Below are positions 7,006 to 14,424 of a DNA stretch of 14,494 nt, one piece after another. Both the position numbers and the translations under genes were made by a program. Under the pieces are notes generated by a model that saw nothing but the letters and a program-made list of their open reading frames with translations, was not told the origin of the DNA and ran no database searches. How positions within the stretch are numbered: the stretch's first letter is position 1; every line of letters starts with the position of its first letter. Location of the stretch: the NCBI GenBank assembly GCA_009784145.1, contig WRCI01000024.1:1-14494 (forward strand), given 5' to 3'. The DNA comes from Methanobrevibacter sp. GTDB taxonomy: Archaea > Methanobacteriota > Methanobacteria > Methanobacteriales > Methanobacteriaceae.

Positions 7006-7569
7006 ATGTTAACTAATAAAGATGGAGAATATTTAATAAAAATAGCTAAGTTAGCTATAGAAACATATTTGGAAAAAGGAGAAAAGATTCCCACTCCTGA
7101 AGATTGTCCACCTCATTTAAAAGAAAAATTAGGGGTTTTTGTAACATTAAATGAACAAAATGAGCTTAGAGGATGTATTGGTTATCCAGAACCTATTGCT
7201 CCTCTTATAGAAGCAACAATTGATGTAGCTATTTCTGCGGCTGTAAGTGATCCAAGATTCCCAAGTTTAACTAAAGGAGAATTGGAAAATATTGATATTG
7301 AAGTAACAGTATTAACAAAACCTGAAATTCTTCAAGTAAATAGTCCTTCTGATTATTTAACTGAAATAAAAATTGGAGAACATGGTTTAATCATTGAAAA
7401 AGAATTTAATAGAGGATTACTCCTTCCACAAGTAGCTCCTGAACATAATATGGATAGTGAAACTTTCCTAGCTCACACTTGCATGAAAGCAGGACTTAAT
7501 TCTCAGTGCTGGTTAGAAGAAGAAACAAAGGTTTATACATTTAAAGGACAAATTTTTAAAGAAGAATGA
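7006..7569 (+). CDS. AMMECR1 domain protein
   Basis: A single-domain AMMECR1 protein, 187 residues, the usual length for archaeal members. The family signature LRGCIG is at residues 54-59, followed by YPEPIAPL. The SDPRFPSLTKGEL segment (81-93), PRFP and the C-terminal QCWLEEETKVYTF are also characteristic. The biochemical role is not established. In many prokaryotes the domain is encoded with Memo-like and radical SAM partners (AmmeMemoRadiSam), but neither is here. The start is firm: gaggagat (6995-7002) lies a few bases before the ATG. The stop is followed by three T-tracts that probably end the transcript. Likely cytoplasmic, with no signal or membrane segment. Confidence 0.93.
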   Translation: MLTNKDGEYLIKIAKLAIETYLEKGEKIPTPEDCPPHLKEKLGVFVTLNEQNELRGCIGYPEPIAPLIEATIDVAISAAVSDPRFPSLTKGELENIDIEVTVLTKPEILQVNSPSDYLTEIKIGEHGLIIEKEFNRGLLLPQVAPEHNMDSETFLAHTCMKAGLNSQCWLEEETKVYTFKGQIFKEE

Positions 7570-7570
7570 A

Positions 7571-7616
7571 TTTTTTTAAAGATTAATAAATTTTTTTAAT
7601 AATAATAAAATTTTTT
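7571..7616 (+). terminator. Three T-tracts 20 bp apart after AMMECR1 gene
   Basis: T7 at 7571-7577, T7 at 7591-7597 and T6 at 7611-7616 follow the AMMECR1 stop codon directly and begin exactly 20 bp apart. Runs of U downstream of a gene are the usual intrinsic termination signal for archaeal RNA polymerase. No GC hairpin is needed or seen. Confidence 0.55.
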
Positions 7617-7815
7617 AAAATTTTAATCTATTATGTTTTAAATTTTAATAATAATTTTTAAATTTTATATTTCAATTTTTATATATAGTTCATTACCTAA
7701 CAATTTTCAATAAAATTGTAATTTATATATAAATAAATATAATTTATTGTGTAAAAAGTTTTGTAATAGACTATAGTAATTTTTAAAGTTTATATTTTAA
7801 ATTATAGTGATAATT

Positions 7816-8904
7816 ATGATGATACCAACAATTCCTACTCCAGATGAACTTTTAGATAAGGGATTTAGGAGAGGAAAAAAGGCAGCTGATTTGGTCAGAA
7901 CTTCAAAAGTTCCTAAACGATTAAAATCTAAAAGAATTGAAGAAACAAGAGTTACAACTGCTTGTCAGGTAATTAAAGACAGATTAAAAATGATTTTAGA
8001 TCGTGTTCCTAACATTGAAACACTTCCTGAATTTTATCAAGATTATATTGATATTACAGTTGGTGTAGATGATATGAAAAAAGCTCTTGGTGCTTTAAAT
8101 TGGGCTTATGGAATTATAACACAACTTGAAAAAGACTATGCTGGGAGAATCAGAAGAGCAGCTCCTGAAAGAGCTAATGATCTTAGAAGTCAAGCATATG
8201 GTAGAATAGCTTCAGTTGTTAATAAAATAAAAAAAGACCTTGATTTTTTAGACTTTGCAAAAGCTAACCTTAGAAACATGCCTACTATTAATTTTGAAGC
8301 TACAACCATTGTAATAGCGGGGTTTCCAAATGTAGGTAAGTCCACACTTCTTCGTCAAATTACTGATGCTACTCCAGAAGTAGCCAGCTATCCTTTTACA
8401 ACTAAAGGAATTCAAATTGGTCATTTAGAAAGAAATTGGAGGAAAATACAAATAATTGACACTCCGGGACTACTTGACAGACCTATTTTAGATATGAATG
8501 AAATTGAATTAAATGCAATGGTAGCTCTTGAACATTTAGCAGATGCAATATTTTTCATAATTGATGTTTCTGAAACTTGTGGTTTCCCAATTGAAAATCA
8601 ATACAAACTTTCTGAAGAAGTTAAAAGAATTTTTGATGTTCCAATGGTTTATCTTTTCAATAAGATGGATATTTCTCAAACAAATAAAGACAATCATGAA
8701 AGTAAAAAAGTTATACGTAATGATATGGAAGAAGTGGATATTAGCTATTTAAATAAATATCTTGATAAAATCGATGATTATTTACTTATTTCTGCTTATA
8801 AAGGTCATGGTGTTGATGAGATAATAGCTAAACTTGAAAAGGTTAAAAAGATAGAAAGAATTGAAGATGAAGAATTATCGGATACTGATGATGATTATTA
8901 TTAA
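7816..8904 (+). CDS. NOG1-type GTPase (ribosome-associated)
   Basis: Archaeal homologue of the nucleolar GTPase NOG1, which in eukaryotes works in 60S subunit assembly; a role in large-subunit maturation is inferred here. The N-terminal helical domain (about residues 1-155) opens [15 protein letters not shown], as expected for the family. The GTPase domain has G1 GFPNVGKST (169-177), G3 DTPG (215-218), G4 NKMD (282-285) and G5 SAYKG (326-330). SYPFTTKG supplies the G2 threonines. The acidic tail ends DTDDDYY. It is about half the length of eukaryotic NOG1, as usual in archaea. The reading frame extends to a GTG at 7807, but that gtgat reads better as the ribosome binding site for ATG 7816 (or 7819). 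It is preceded by a 246-bp spacer, so probably its own transcript. Confidence 0.92.
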   Translation: MMIPTIPTPDELLDKGFRRGKKAADLVRTSKVPKRLKSKRIEETRVTTACQVIKDRLKMILDRVPNIETLPEFYQDYIDITVGVDDMKKALGALNWAYGIITQLEKDYAGRIRRAAPERANDLRSQAYGRIASVVNKIKKDLDFLDFAKANLRNMPTINFEATTIVIAGFPNVGKSTLLRQITDATPEVASYPFTTKGIQIGHLERNWRKIQIIDTPGLLDRPILDMNEIELNAMVALEHLADAIFFIIDVSETCGFPIENQYKLSEEVKRIFDVPMVYLFNKMDISQTNKDNHESKKVIRNDMEEVDISYLNKYLDKIDDYLLISAYKGHGVDEIIAKLEKVKKIERIEDEELSDTDDDYY

Positions 8905-8950
8905 TATACATATAGAAGATTTAGATATTGAAAATATATTATCTAAAAAT

Positions 8951-9030
8951 TAAATATTTATGTAAATAAACAATATTCATGTAAATAATTAATGTTTATG
9001 TAAATAATATTAATGTTTATGTAAATAATT
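8951..9030. repeat. 19-21 bp tandem repeat, four units
   Basis: Units share the core ttatgtaaataa (or tcatgtaaataa) followed by ttaat/attaat. Four copies follow each other between the GTPase and hsp20 genes. The unit length varies between 19 and 21 bp. Confidence 0.65.
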
Positions 9031-9136
9031 AATATTGAAAATTTAATTAAAAAATATAATAAATATATTATAATAACCAAAAGTTATAATAATAATGAAT
9101 GTAATATATAACAATGAAATTTTAAATGTTTGAAAA

Positions 9137-9247
9137 TTTTTATAAATAATTTTTATAAATAATTTTTATAAATAATTTTTATAATTATAATTTTTTATAA
9201 TATAATTTTATAAATAATTTTTTATAATTATACTTTTTATAAATAAA
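9137..9247. repeat. Tandem array of TATA-box-like 13-bp units
   Basis: Three perfect 13-bp copies of tttttataaataa occur at 9137-9149, 9150-9162 and 9163-9175. Variants follow at 9176, 9191, 9206, 9218 and 9234. The unit resembles the archaeal TATA box. The last copy (9234-9246) is about 50 bp before the hsp20 ATG and is the best-placed promoter element, giving a start near 9265. Confidence 0.6.
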
Positions 9248-9293
9248 TTTTCATAAAATATTTATATTATTCAGTTTTGAAGGAGAATTAATT

Positions 9294-9815
9294 ATGAGTG
9301 AAAGAGGACGTCTTGATAAAGAAGAATTTAGTGATAAAATAGATAAAGGTGTAGAAAGAGGAAAAAATGTTGCTGAAAAAGTAGCTAATGACTTTGGAAA
9401 AACAATGGATGATATTGTAATTAACCTTAAATCTTTACAAAAAGAATTTGATGGCAAAATAAATGAATACAAAGAAACATCACATTCAAGAATTGATTTA
9501 GATTTTATTGATGCTGGTGAAATGTTTTATGTTAAAGCTGATCTTCCTGGTGTTGAAAAAGACGAAATTGATGTTGAAATAGCTGGCAGAGACTTAACTA
9601 TTACTGCTTACTTTGGATGTGACTGTGATGAAGAAAAAGGTGATAATGATTGCCACTTCTTAATTAGAGGAAGAAAATATGGTCCTGCTAGGAGAACTAT
9701 CACATTACCTAATAAAGTTAAGATGGATGGTACAAAAGCAGAATTTGGCAATGGTGTTCTTTTCTTAGAACTTCCTAAAGTTGAATTAAAAAAGGTAAAA
9801 TTAGATATTAAATAA
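9294..9815 (+). CDS. Small heat shock protein, Hsp20/alpha-crystallin family
   Basis: ATP-independent chaperone that holds unfolding proteins in soluble oligomers. The first 65 residues are charged and helical (SERGRLDKEEF to EYKETSHS). The alpha-crystallin domain runs from about residue 67 to the end and contains MFYVKADLPGVEKDEIDVEI and, near residue 134, the family hallmark NGVLFLELPK. Unusual points: a CxC...C loop with Cys109, Cys111 and Cys120 (FGCDCDEEKGDNDCHF), where most small heat shock proteins have none, and no clear C-terminal IxI/V motif; VKLDIK is the nearest candidate. The start is set by aaggaga (9280-9286) ahead of the ATG. Expressed probably from its own promoter after the TATA-like array, and terminated in the T-rich array downstream. 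173 residues is normal for archaeal members. Confidence 0.92.
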   Translation: MSERGRLDKEEFSDKIDKGVERGKNVAEKVANDFGKTMDDIVINLKSLQKEFDGKINEYKETSHSRIDLDFIDAGEMFYVKADLPGVEKDEIDVEIAGRDLTITAYFGCDCDEEKGDNDCHFLIRGRKYGPARRTITLPNKVKMDGTKAEFGNGVLFLELPKVELKKVKLDIK

Positions 9816-9838
9816 TTTATTCATCCTTATTTAATTTT

Positions 9839-9960
9839 GTTTTTTATTATTTTTTATTATTTTTTATTACTTTTTATTAGTTTTTACTATATTTTATTAG
9901 TTTTTATTACTTTTTATTAGTTTTTACTATATTTTATTAGTTTTTATTACATTTTTTTAA
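9839..9960 (+). terminator. T-tract array after hsp20, 10-bp period
   Basis: About twelve units of 10 bp, nearly all with four to six consecutive T, follow the hsp20 stop. The commonest unit is tttttattag or tttttattac. Segment 9861-9900 is repeated exactly at 9901-9940, so a 40-bp higher-order duplication lies on top of the 10-bp period. On the + strand these U-runs should terminate the hsp20 transcript efficiently. Phased T/A-tracts at this spacing also predict intrinsically curved DNA. Confidence 0.6.
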
Positions 9961-10125
9961 TTTTTACTTTGTTTTATGAATTATTAGATTTATAATTACA
10001 TCATTAAATTATTATTTATATTTGTATTGTTATTATCCTTATTTTAATAAAGTGTATAGAATATTTAAAAATTAAAATAATTAAGAAAGAATATTTAACT
10101 AATACATTATTATTTATTTTTCAAT

Positions 10126-11133
10126 CTATTCATATCTTACTTTTCCAATATGTCTTGTACTTCCAGGATCTTCACCATTGTAATGAGCAAGATAAAATAC
10201 AAACCATTCTAATGGGATTACAAGAATAAAAGGAGATAATAAATTGTTTATATTAGCATAATCTTGTAGTTTAAATACTAATGTTTTAGCTTTTACTTTA
10301 TTAGAAAAATCAATAGCTTTTTGTGTTATTTCATCAGAAGGGTATTCTGAATCAAGAATAATAATAGGAACATCTTTTTCAAGTCTTTCTATTAAACCAT
10401 GTCTAAATTCAGATGAGTAAAGAGGACAGGAATGTTTTAATACACCTTCCATTAACATTGTCATAGCTAATTTATAAGTTAATCCATAGTTAGGACCACT
10501 TCCTATACAATAAAAAATATCTTCATCTTTAAGTTCATAAGCTAATTTTTTATTTTCTTCTTCTGTTTTTTCAATAATTTCTTGCATTAAATCAGGAATG
10601 GTTTGAAGTTCTTTAAGTATTTCATCAGTTTTTTCATAATCTGAAGCTGAAAACAATAGATAATATAATGAAGAAAGTTGAGTAACATATGTTTTTGTTC
10701 CAAGTATTGCTTCTTCTTTTCCACAACGAGTAATAACAGAATCATCTGCTTCTTTTATCATAGAACTGTCTTCTTCATTAGAGATAGCTACAGTATAAAT
10801 TCCTAATTCATTAGCTCTTTTAAGAGCAGTTAAAGTATCAATGGTTTCACCAGATTGTGAAGTAAATATAGCTGCAGAGTTTTCATTATCTAGTTTTTTA
10901 TTGTAATAAAATTCATATCCTGTAAAAACATCTATGTCTAAATTGGTTACCATTTCAAGAGCATCTTTAGCAGAATAAGCTGTTGAAAGGGAACTTCCAC
11001 AACCAACTAAATAAATACGATTGACTTTAGATAGTTTATCAGCTATTTTTTCCATATTATTTAGTTCCATTTCAAAAGTTTTTCTAATTGAATCTGGTTG
11101 TTCAAAAAGTTCACTATACATTTTATATTCCAT
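10126..11133 (-). CDS. SIS-domain aminosugar-phosphate isomerase/deaminase
   Basis: A double SIS-domain protein resembling the isomerase half of glucosamine-6-phosphate synthase (GlmS) without its glutaminase domain. Relatives include GlmS-like archaeal proteins, AgaS and fructoselysine deglycase FrlB. The first SIS domain (about 34-160) has VGCGSSLSTAY (43-53) and the phosphosugar-binding SQSGET (92-97). The second (about 205-320) has IGSGPNYG (210-217) and SEFRHG (241-246), containing the catalytic-region glutamate. The C-terminal His328 in TRHIGK may be the counterpart of the ring-opening residue. Without a glutaminase domain it would deaminate or isomerise a sugar phosphate rather than use glutamine. 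The exact substrate cannot be read from the sequence. The start ATG 11133 has ggagat (complement of 11137-11142) 3 nt before it. It converges with hsp20. Confidence 0.85.
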   Translation of the reverse strand: MEYKMYSELFEQPDSIRKTFEMELNNMEKIADKLSKVNRIYLVGCGSSLSTAYSAKDALEMVTNLDIDVFTGYEFYYNKKLDNENSAAIFTSQSGETIDTLTALKRANELGIYTVAISNEEDSSMIKEADDSVITRCGKEEAILGTKTYVTQLSSLYYLLFSASDYEKTDEILKELQTIPDLMQEIIEKTEEENKKLAYELKDEDIFYCIGSGPNYGLTYKLAMTMLMEGVLKHSCPLYSSEFRHGLIERLEKDVPIIILDSEYPSDEITQKAIDFSNKVKAKTLVFKLQDYANINNLLSPFILVIPLEWFVFYLAHYNGEDPGSTRHIGKVRYE

Positions 11134-11660
11134 AATATCTCCAACGGTTTTTGATTTTGAAAGTATAATATATTTTTAGATTAATATATGAATTAGTATA
11201 ATATGTGTTTAATATTTTATAGAATTTGATTAAATATTTTTAAATTTAAGTATTCTTAAATTATTATTTTTAAATTTTCCTTATCTTTTTATTATTATTT
11301 TTTTATATTTTTTTTATTATTATTTTTTAAAAAATATAAGTTCTATATTTTGTTTATTTTAATTAAATTTGTTATTTATTCTATTTAAATCTTATCTTTT
11401 TAATTATTAAGAATTGAATTTAATGGAATTTGAGGAAATTAATGATTAATTTCTTTTTTAATTTTTTTATTAAAGATATAAAAATACAGTAATTTAAAAT
11501 TAAGATTTCTGTTATAATATATTTTTATTATAATATATTTCTGTTATAATATATTTTTATTATAATAGAATATTAAAGATATACAAGTATATATTTTAAT
11601 AAATTAAATTTTTTTTATAAAAGATTAAAATTATATATTGATAGTAATAAAATTATAGAT
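11134..11660. other. Divergent spacer between SIS and DUF447 genes
   Basis: No gene is visible in this 527-bp stretch. It holds the promoters of the two divergent genes. The centre has T-rich runs (11281-11340). The right part has the twin 32-bp repeat with hairpins (11507-11570) and a TATA-like tttataaa (11614-11621) about 45 bp before the DUF447 start. Confidence 0.65.
11507..11570. repeat. Twin 32-bp repeat, each with an 8-bp inverted repeat
   Basis: Copies at 11507-11538 and 11539-11570 are identical over their first 29 bp. Each contains the inverted repeat ttataata - 6 nt - tattataa (arms 11512-11519/11526-11533 and 11544-11551/11558-11565). They lie 90-155 bp upstream of the DUF447 gene, where a pair of operators could sit. 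No T-tract follows in either direction that would make a terminator more likely. Confidence 0.65.
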
Positions 11661-12422
11661 ATGGACATCGATTTAAGTTTAGTTGGAATGGAAAAAGGAC
11701 AACAATATGAAACTATAATAACTACCTTAGATAAAGAAGGCAATCTCAACACAGCTCCTATTGGAGTTATATGTAAAAATAAAAAGGAAGTATTGTGTCG
11801 TATATTTGAAGGAAGTAATACTTTAGCTAATATTCGAAATCAAAGGAATTTTATTATAAATATTACATTAGACCCCATTTTGTTTACATTAGCTACTATT
11901 GGAAACATTCCATCTGAATATTTTAATATTGATTTAGATAATAATCTTAATTCTGGTTTTAAAACAAAAAGTTTTAAAACAGATAATTCTAAAATAAAAA
12001 GTTTTAAAGCAGATAATTCTAAAATAAAAAGTTTTAAAGCAGATAATTCTAAAATAAATACTAAAATTCCCACTTTAAAAAATGTGGATGCTTATTTAAT
12101 ATGTGAAGTACTTGATATAAAAGAAGCAGTTAAAAAAAGCGATCCTATTCGAAAATCAAGAGCTGGGTTAATAAGTTCAAAAGTAGTTGAAATTGTTTTA
12201 AATAAAGATTATGTAAATGCACCTAATCGTGGGTTTTATAGTTTAATTGAATCTTTAGTAAACTTTACAAGAATCAATTTTGTTGAAGAAGACAAACAAA
12301 AATATTTTTTAGATAGATTTGTTGAATCAAAAAGAATCATCAATAAAGTTGGAAGCAAAAAAGATAAAGAAGCTATAAACCTTCTTAAAAAGGCTTTAGA
12401 AAATAGAGGTTATAATATATAG
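11661..12422 (+). CDS. DUF447 family FMN-binding-like protein with repeat insertion
   Basis: A DUF447 protein, related to the flavin reductase-like split-barrel FMN-binding fold; the physiological role is not known. The N-terminal part (1-95) shows the expected ETIITTLDKEGNLNTAPIGV, CRIFEGSNTLANI and NFIINIT segments. The C-terminal part (from about 137) begins AYLICEVLDIKEA and contains NRGFYSLIESLVNFTRINF. Between them, residues 104-133 are three copies of the 10-residue unit SFK(T/A)DNSKIK, encoded by near-identical 30-bp repeats. This is a low-complexity linker expansion that homologues are unlikely to share. No good Shine-Dalgarno sequence precedes ATG 11661 (attatagat only). The gene is convergent with the methyltransferase gene downstream. 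Confidence 0.85.
   Translation: MDIDLSLVGMEKGQQYETIITTLDKEGNLNTAPIGVICKNKKEVLCRIFEGSNTLANIRNQRNFIINITLDPILFTLATIGNIPSEYFNIDLDNNLNSGFKTKSFKTDNSKIKSFKADNSKIKSFKADNSKINTKIPTLKNVDAYLICEVLDIKEAVKKSDPIRKSRAGLISSKVVEIVLNKDYVNAPNRGFYSLIESLVNFTRINFVEEDKQKYFLDRFVESKRIINKVGSKKDKEAINLLKKALENRGYNI
11970..12059 (+). repeat. In-frame 30-bp tandem repeat inside DUF447 gene
   Basis: Three units of 30 bp (11970-11999, 12000-12029, 12030-12059) begin agttttaaa and encode SFKTDNSKIK, SFKADNSKIK and SFKADNSKIN. Neighbouring units differ by a single base. A half-unit (GFKTK) precedes them. The near-identity points to a recent expansion. Confidence 0.92.
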
Positions 12423-12521
12423 CTTTATAAGTTAATAATATAAATATATTTTATAATTATTTAGCATTTAATAAAATTATAGTATTTTATAAATATTTGT
12501 TTTGTAAATAATTTAGTATCT

Positions 12522-13058
12522 TTATTTTTCATTCAATTTAGAGCTCCACAATTTAAATTCTTTTATTTGAGGAGGTATTCCTTCACTTCCACAACTTTCA
12601 AGCCAACCTTCTGAAGATTCAAATGATTCTTCTGTTTGAGAAGTTTTAATAAAATCAATAAGACCTCTATTTCTAATTAAAGTTATTTTTGGTTTTAATA
12701 CAGAAGCCCATATAAAATAAACTTTAAAAACAGTATCTGGATGATACCCTCCACCAAGATCTACAGAAAGAATATCACAGGTTTCTATTTTTTTAGCTAC
12801 CTCTTCAAGAATATCATATAAGCGAACATCTCCATTAATAAACTCTAAATTGTTGTATTTTTGTGATAGATTGTTCATTTTAGCTATTGCTTCAGGACTA
12901 TTATCTAAAGCTATTAATTTCCCATTTTTAATTTTTTTAGCTATTAATTTGCTTGTGTTACCAATATGACATCCTAATTCAACAACAATATCTTCTTCTT
13001 TTAAGAGATTTTCTAATTGTTTTCTGTATATATTGATATCATAGCTAATTTTTATCAT
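12522..13058 (-). CDS. Class I SAM-dependent methyltransferase
   Basis: A 178-residue Rossmann-fold methyltransferase. Motif I VELGCHIGNTS (26-36) binds S-adenosylmethionine. LIALDNSPEA (48-57) is the acidic strand-two region, NGDV (75-78) is motif III, and SVDLGGG (98-104) is the motif IV position. The segment ILSVDLGGGYHPDTV and the C-terminal EGIPPQIKEFKLW are distinctive, but I cannot place the protein in a characterised family, so the acceptor is unknown. The N-terminus is short, with no extra substrate domain. ATG 13058 is the start that fits the motifs; ribosome binding is weak (caagataaa). The start codon lies at the edge of the repeat array that fills the spacer to pantoate kinase. 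Confidence 0.82.
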   Translation of the reverse strand: MIKISYDINIYRKQLENLLKEEDIVVELGCHIGNTSKLIAKKIKNGKLIALDNSPEAIAKMNNLSQKYNNLEFINGDVRLYDILEEVAKKIETCDILSVDLGGGYHPDTVFKVYFIWASVLKPKITLIRNRGLIDFIKTSQTEESFESSEGWLESCGSEGIPPQIKEFKLWSSKLNEK

Positions 13059-13060
13059 TT

Positions 13061-13338
13061 TATCTTGAAATTTATAGTTTTATCTAAGATTTATAGATTT
13101 TATTCTTAAAATTTATATTTTTATTTAAAGTTTATAGTTTTATCTAAGATTTATAGATTTTATCTTAAAGTTTATATTTTTATTTAAAGTTTATAGTTTT
13201 ATCTAAGATTTATAGATTTTATCTTAAAGTTTATAATTTTATTTAAAATTTATAGTTTTATCTAAAATTTATAGATTTTATCTTAAAGTTTATATTTTTA
13301 TTTAAAATTTATAGGGTTTTATCTTAAAGTTTATAATT
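13061..13338. repeat. 59-60 bp higher-order tandem array
   Basis: The marker tatctaa(g/a)a occurs at 13081, 13141, 13200 and 13259, giving periods of 60, 59 and 59 bp. Each large unit is made of three subunits of about 19-21 bp, built on tttata(g/t) + tttatctaaga, tttata + gattttatcttaaag, and tttatatttttatttaaag. The array fills the space between pantoate kinase and the methyltransferase start, so it forms the 5' flank of the latter gene. Confidence 0.85.
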
Positions 13339-13397
13339 TATCATAAAATCATTAATTTAAACTATTTTTTAATCTTTTAACCATTAAATTAGTCTAA

Positions 13398-14339
13398 CTA
13401 TATGAATTTTATTCCATCTGTATATATTTTAGATATTAAAAAATCATCTAAATTTCCAATCTTATTAAGATTTTCTTCTTTAACTAATGCAAAAATAGTA
13501 TTTCCAAGCATTGCCATAGAAACTCCAATAGAATTTTGTTTTAAATCATCAATAATCTTTGAAAGATTTTCATTCATTAAATTAGTATTTTTTGCAAATT
13601 CATAAGATAATTTCATGAAATTTTCAAGACTTGGATTAAGAATTATCTTTTTTTGCATAGCTATTCCCATATTATTAATATTCTTTTTATAAAATGGATT
13701 TTTTATTATACTTGATGTATCTATCTCTCCAAGAGTTTTTGTTAATACATAAATATCTGAAAAATCACTTTTTTCATTATCTTTCATGGAACTAGATATA
13801 CTAATTGTTTTACCAATTCCTGGAGCACCAGGAGATTTTCTTAAAACCACACCTTTTGATGTTTGACCTATAACATCACCTAAACCACTTCCAAGTGAAA
13901 TTTCTGCAAGATGTGCAATTTGGGCAGTTTTTTCAAGAGGTAAATTTAATAATTTTCCAAGGCCCATAGCTGTTCCTAATGCACAAGAGGCAGATGTACC
14001 AAAACCTGCTCCAATTGGAACATCTACCTTATTTTCAATAGATATATAATAATCATTTTTATCCATAGTTTCAAATACTTCTTCAAAAGGAAATTTATTC
14101 TTAATTAATTCTAATGTTTTATTGATTATTGTTTCATTTTTAGAATTCTCTTTTCCATTTATTTTGATATTAATTGGATTTTTATAATTTGAAGAATTAC
14201 TTAAGATTTTTATTGTTGTAGTAACTCCTTTATCAATTAATAATCCTGCCCCACATGAACCTTTCTTAAGTGGATCTTTATTTTCACAAATAGTAAAAAA
14301 ACCAGTAATATGGGAAGGTACAAAAACAGAAACTTTCAT
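13398..14339 (-). CDS. Pantoate kinase (archaeal CoA biosynthesis)
   Basis: GHMP-family kinase that phosphorylates pantoate to 4-phosphopantoate. In most archaea this enzyme, with phosphopantothenate synthetase, replaces the bacterial pantothenate synthetase and pantothenate kinase steps on the way to coenzyme A. The start VSVFVPSHITGFF (3-15) is the archaeal pantoate kinase signature, followed by GSCGAGLLIDKG (27-38). The ATP-binding GHMP loop is VPIGAGFGTSASCALG (107-122). Near the C-terminus, the SIGVSMAMLGNTIFAL segment matches the GHMP motif 3 region. 313 residues is about normal. The partner enzyme is not in the window. ATG 14339 has an aagtga Shine-Dalgarno sequence. A TATA-like stretch lies about 60 bp upstream (complement of about 14395-14410). 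Confidence 0.92.
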   Translation of the reverse strand: MKVSVFVPSHITGFFTICENKDPLKKGSCGAGLLIDKGVTTTIKILSNSSNYKNPINIKINGKENSKNETIINKTLELIKNKFPFEEVFETMDKNDYYISIENKVDVPIGAGFGTSASCALGTAMGLGKLLNLPLEKTAQIAHLAEISLGSGLGDVIGQTSKGVVLRKSPGAPGIGKTISISSSMKDNEKSDFSDIYVLTKTLGEIDTSSIIKNPFYKKNINNMGIAMQKKIILNPSLENFMKLSYEFAKNTNLMNENLSKIIDDLKQNSIGVSMAMLGNTIFALVKEENLNKIGNLDDFLISKIYTDGIKFI

Positions 14340-14424
14340 TATTTCACTTTATTTATTTTTGTCATGGAAGATATGTTTATTATGAATTTATTTAGCTATA
14401 ATTTATACTTAATTATTATCTATT

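Larger units (their letters stand above)
8905..9293. other. Spacer before hsp20 with two repeat arrays
   Basis: No gene seen. The first part has about four units of 19-21 bp (8951-9030). The second part has the TATA-like array (9137-9247). The region must hold the hsp20 promoter. Confidence 0.65.

Noticed and set aside
8561..8752. Plus-strand open frame inside the NOG1-type GTPase gene
   Set aside because: Out-of-frame shadow of a conserved GTPase domain.
9251..9472. Minus-strand open frame over the hsp20 start
   Set aside because: Antisense shadow covering the hsp20 ribosome binding site and N-terminus.
11840..12073. Minus-strand open frame with repeats LKLFILELSA
   Set aside because: The repeats are the antisense reading of the 30-bp repeat in the DUF447 gene.
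13402..13605. Plus-strand open frame inside pantoate kinase
   Set aside because: Antisense shadow of a conserved kinase C-terminus.
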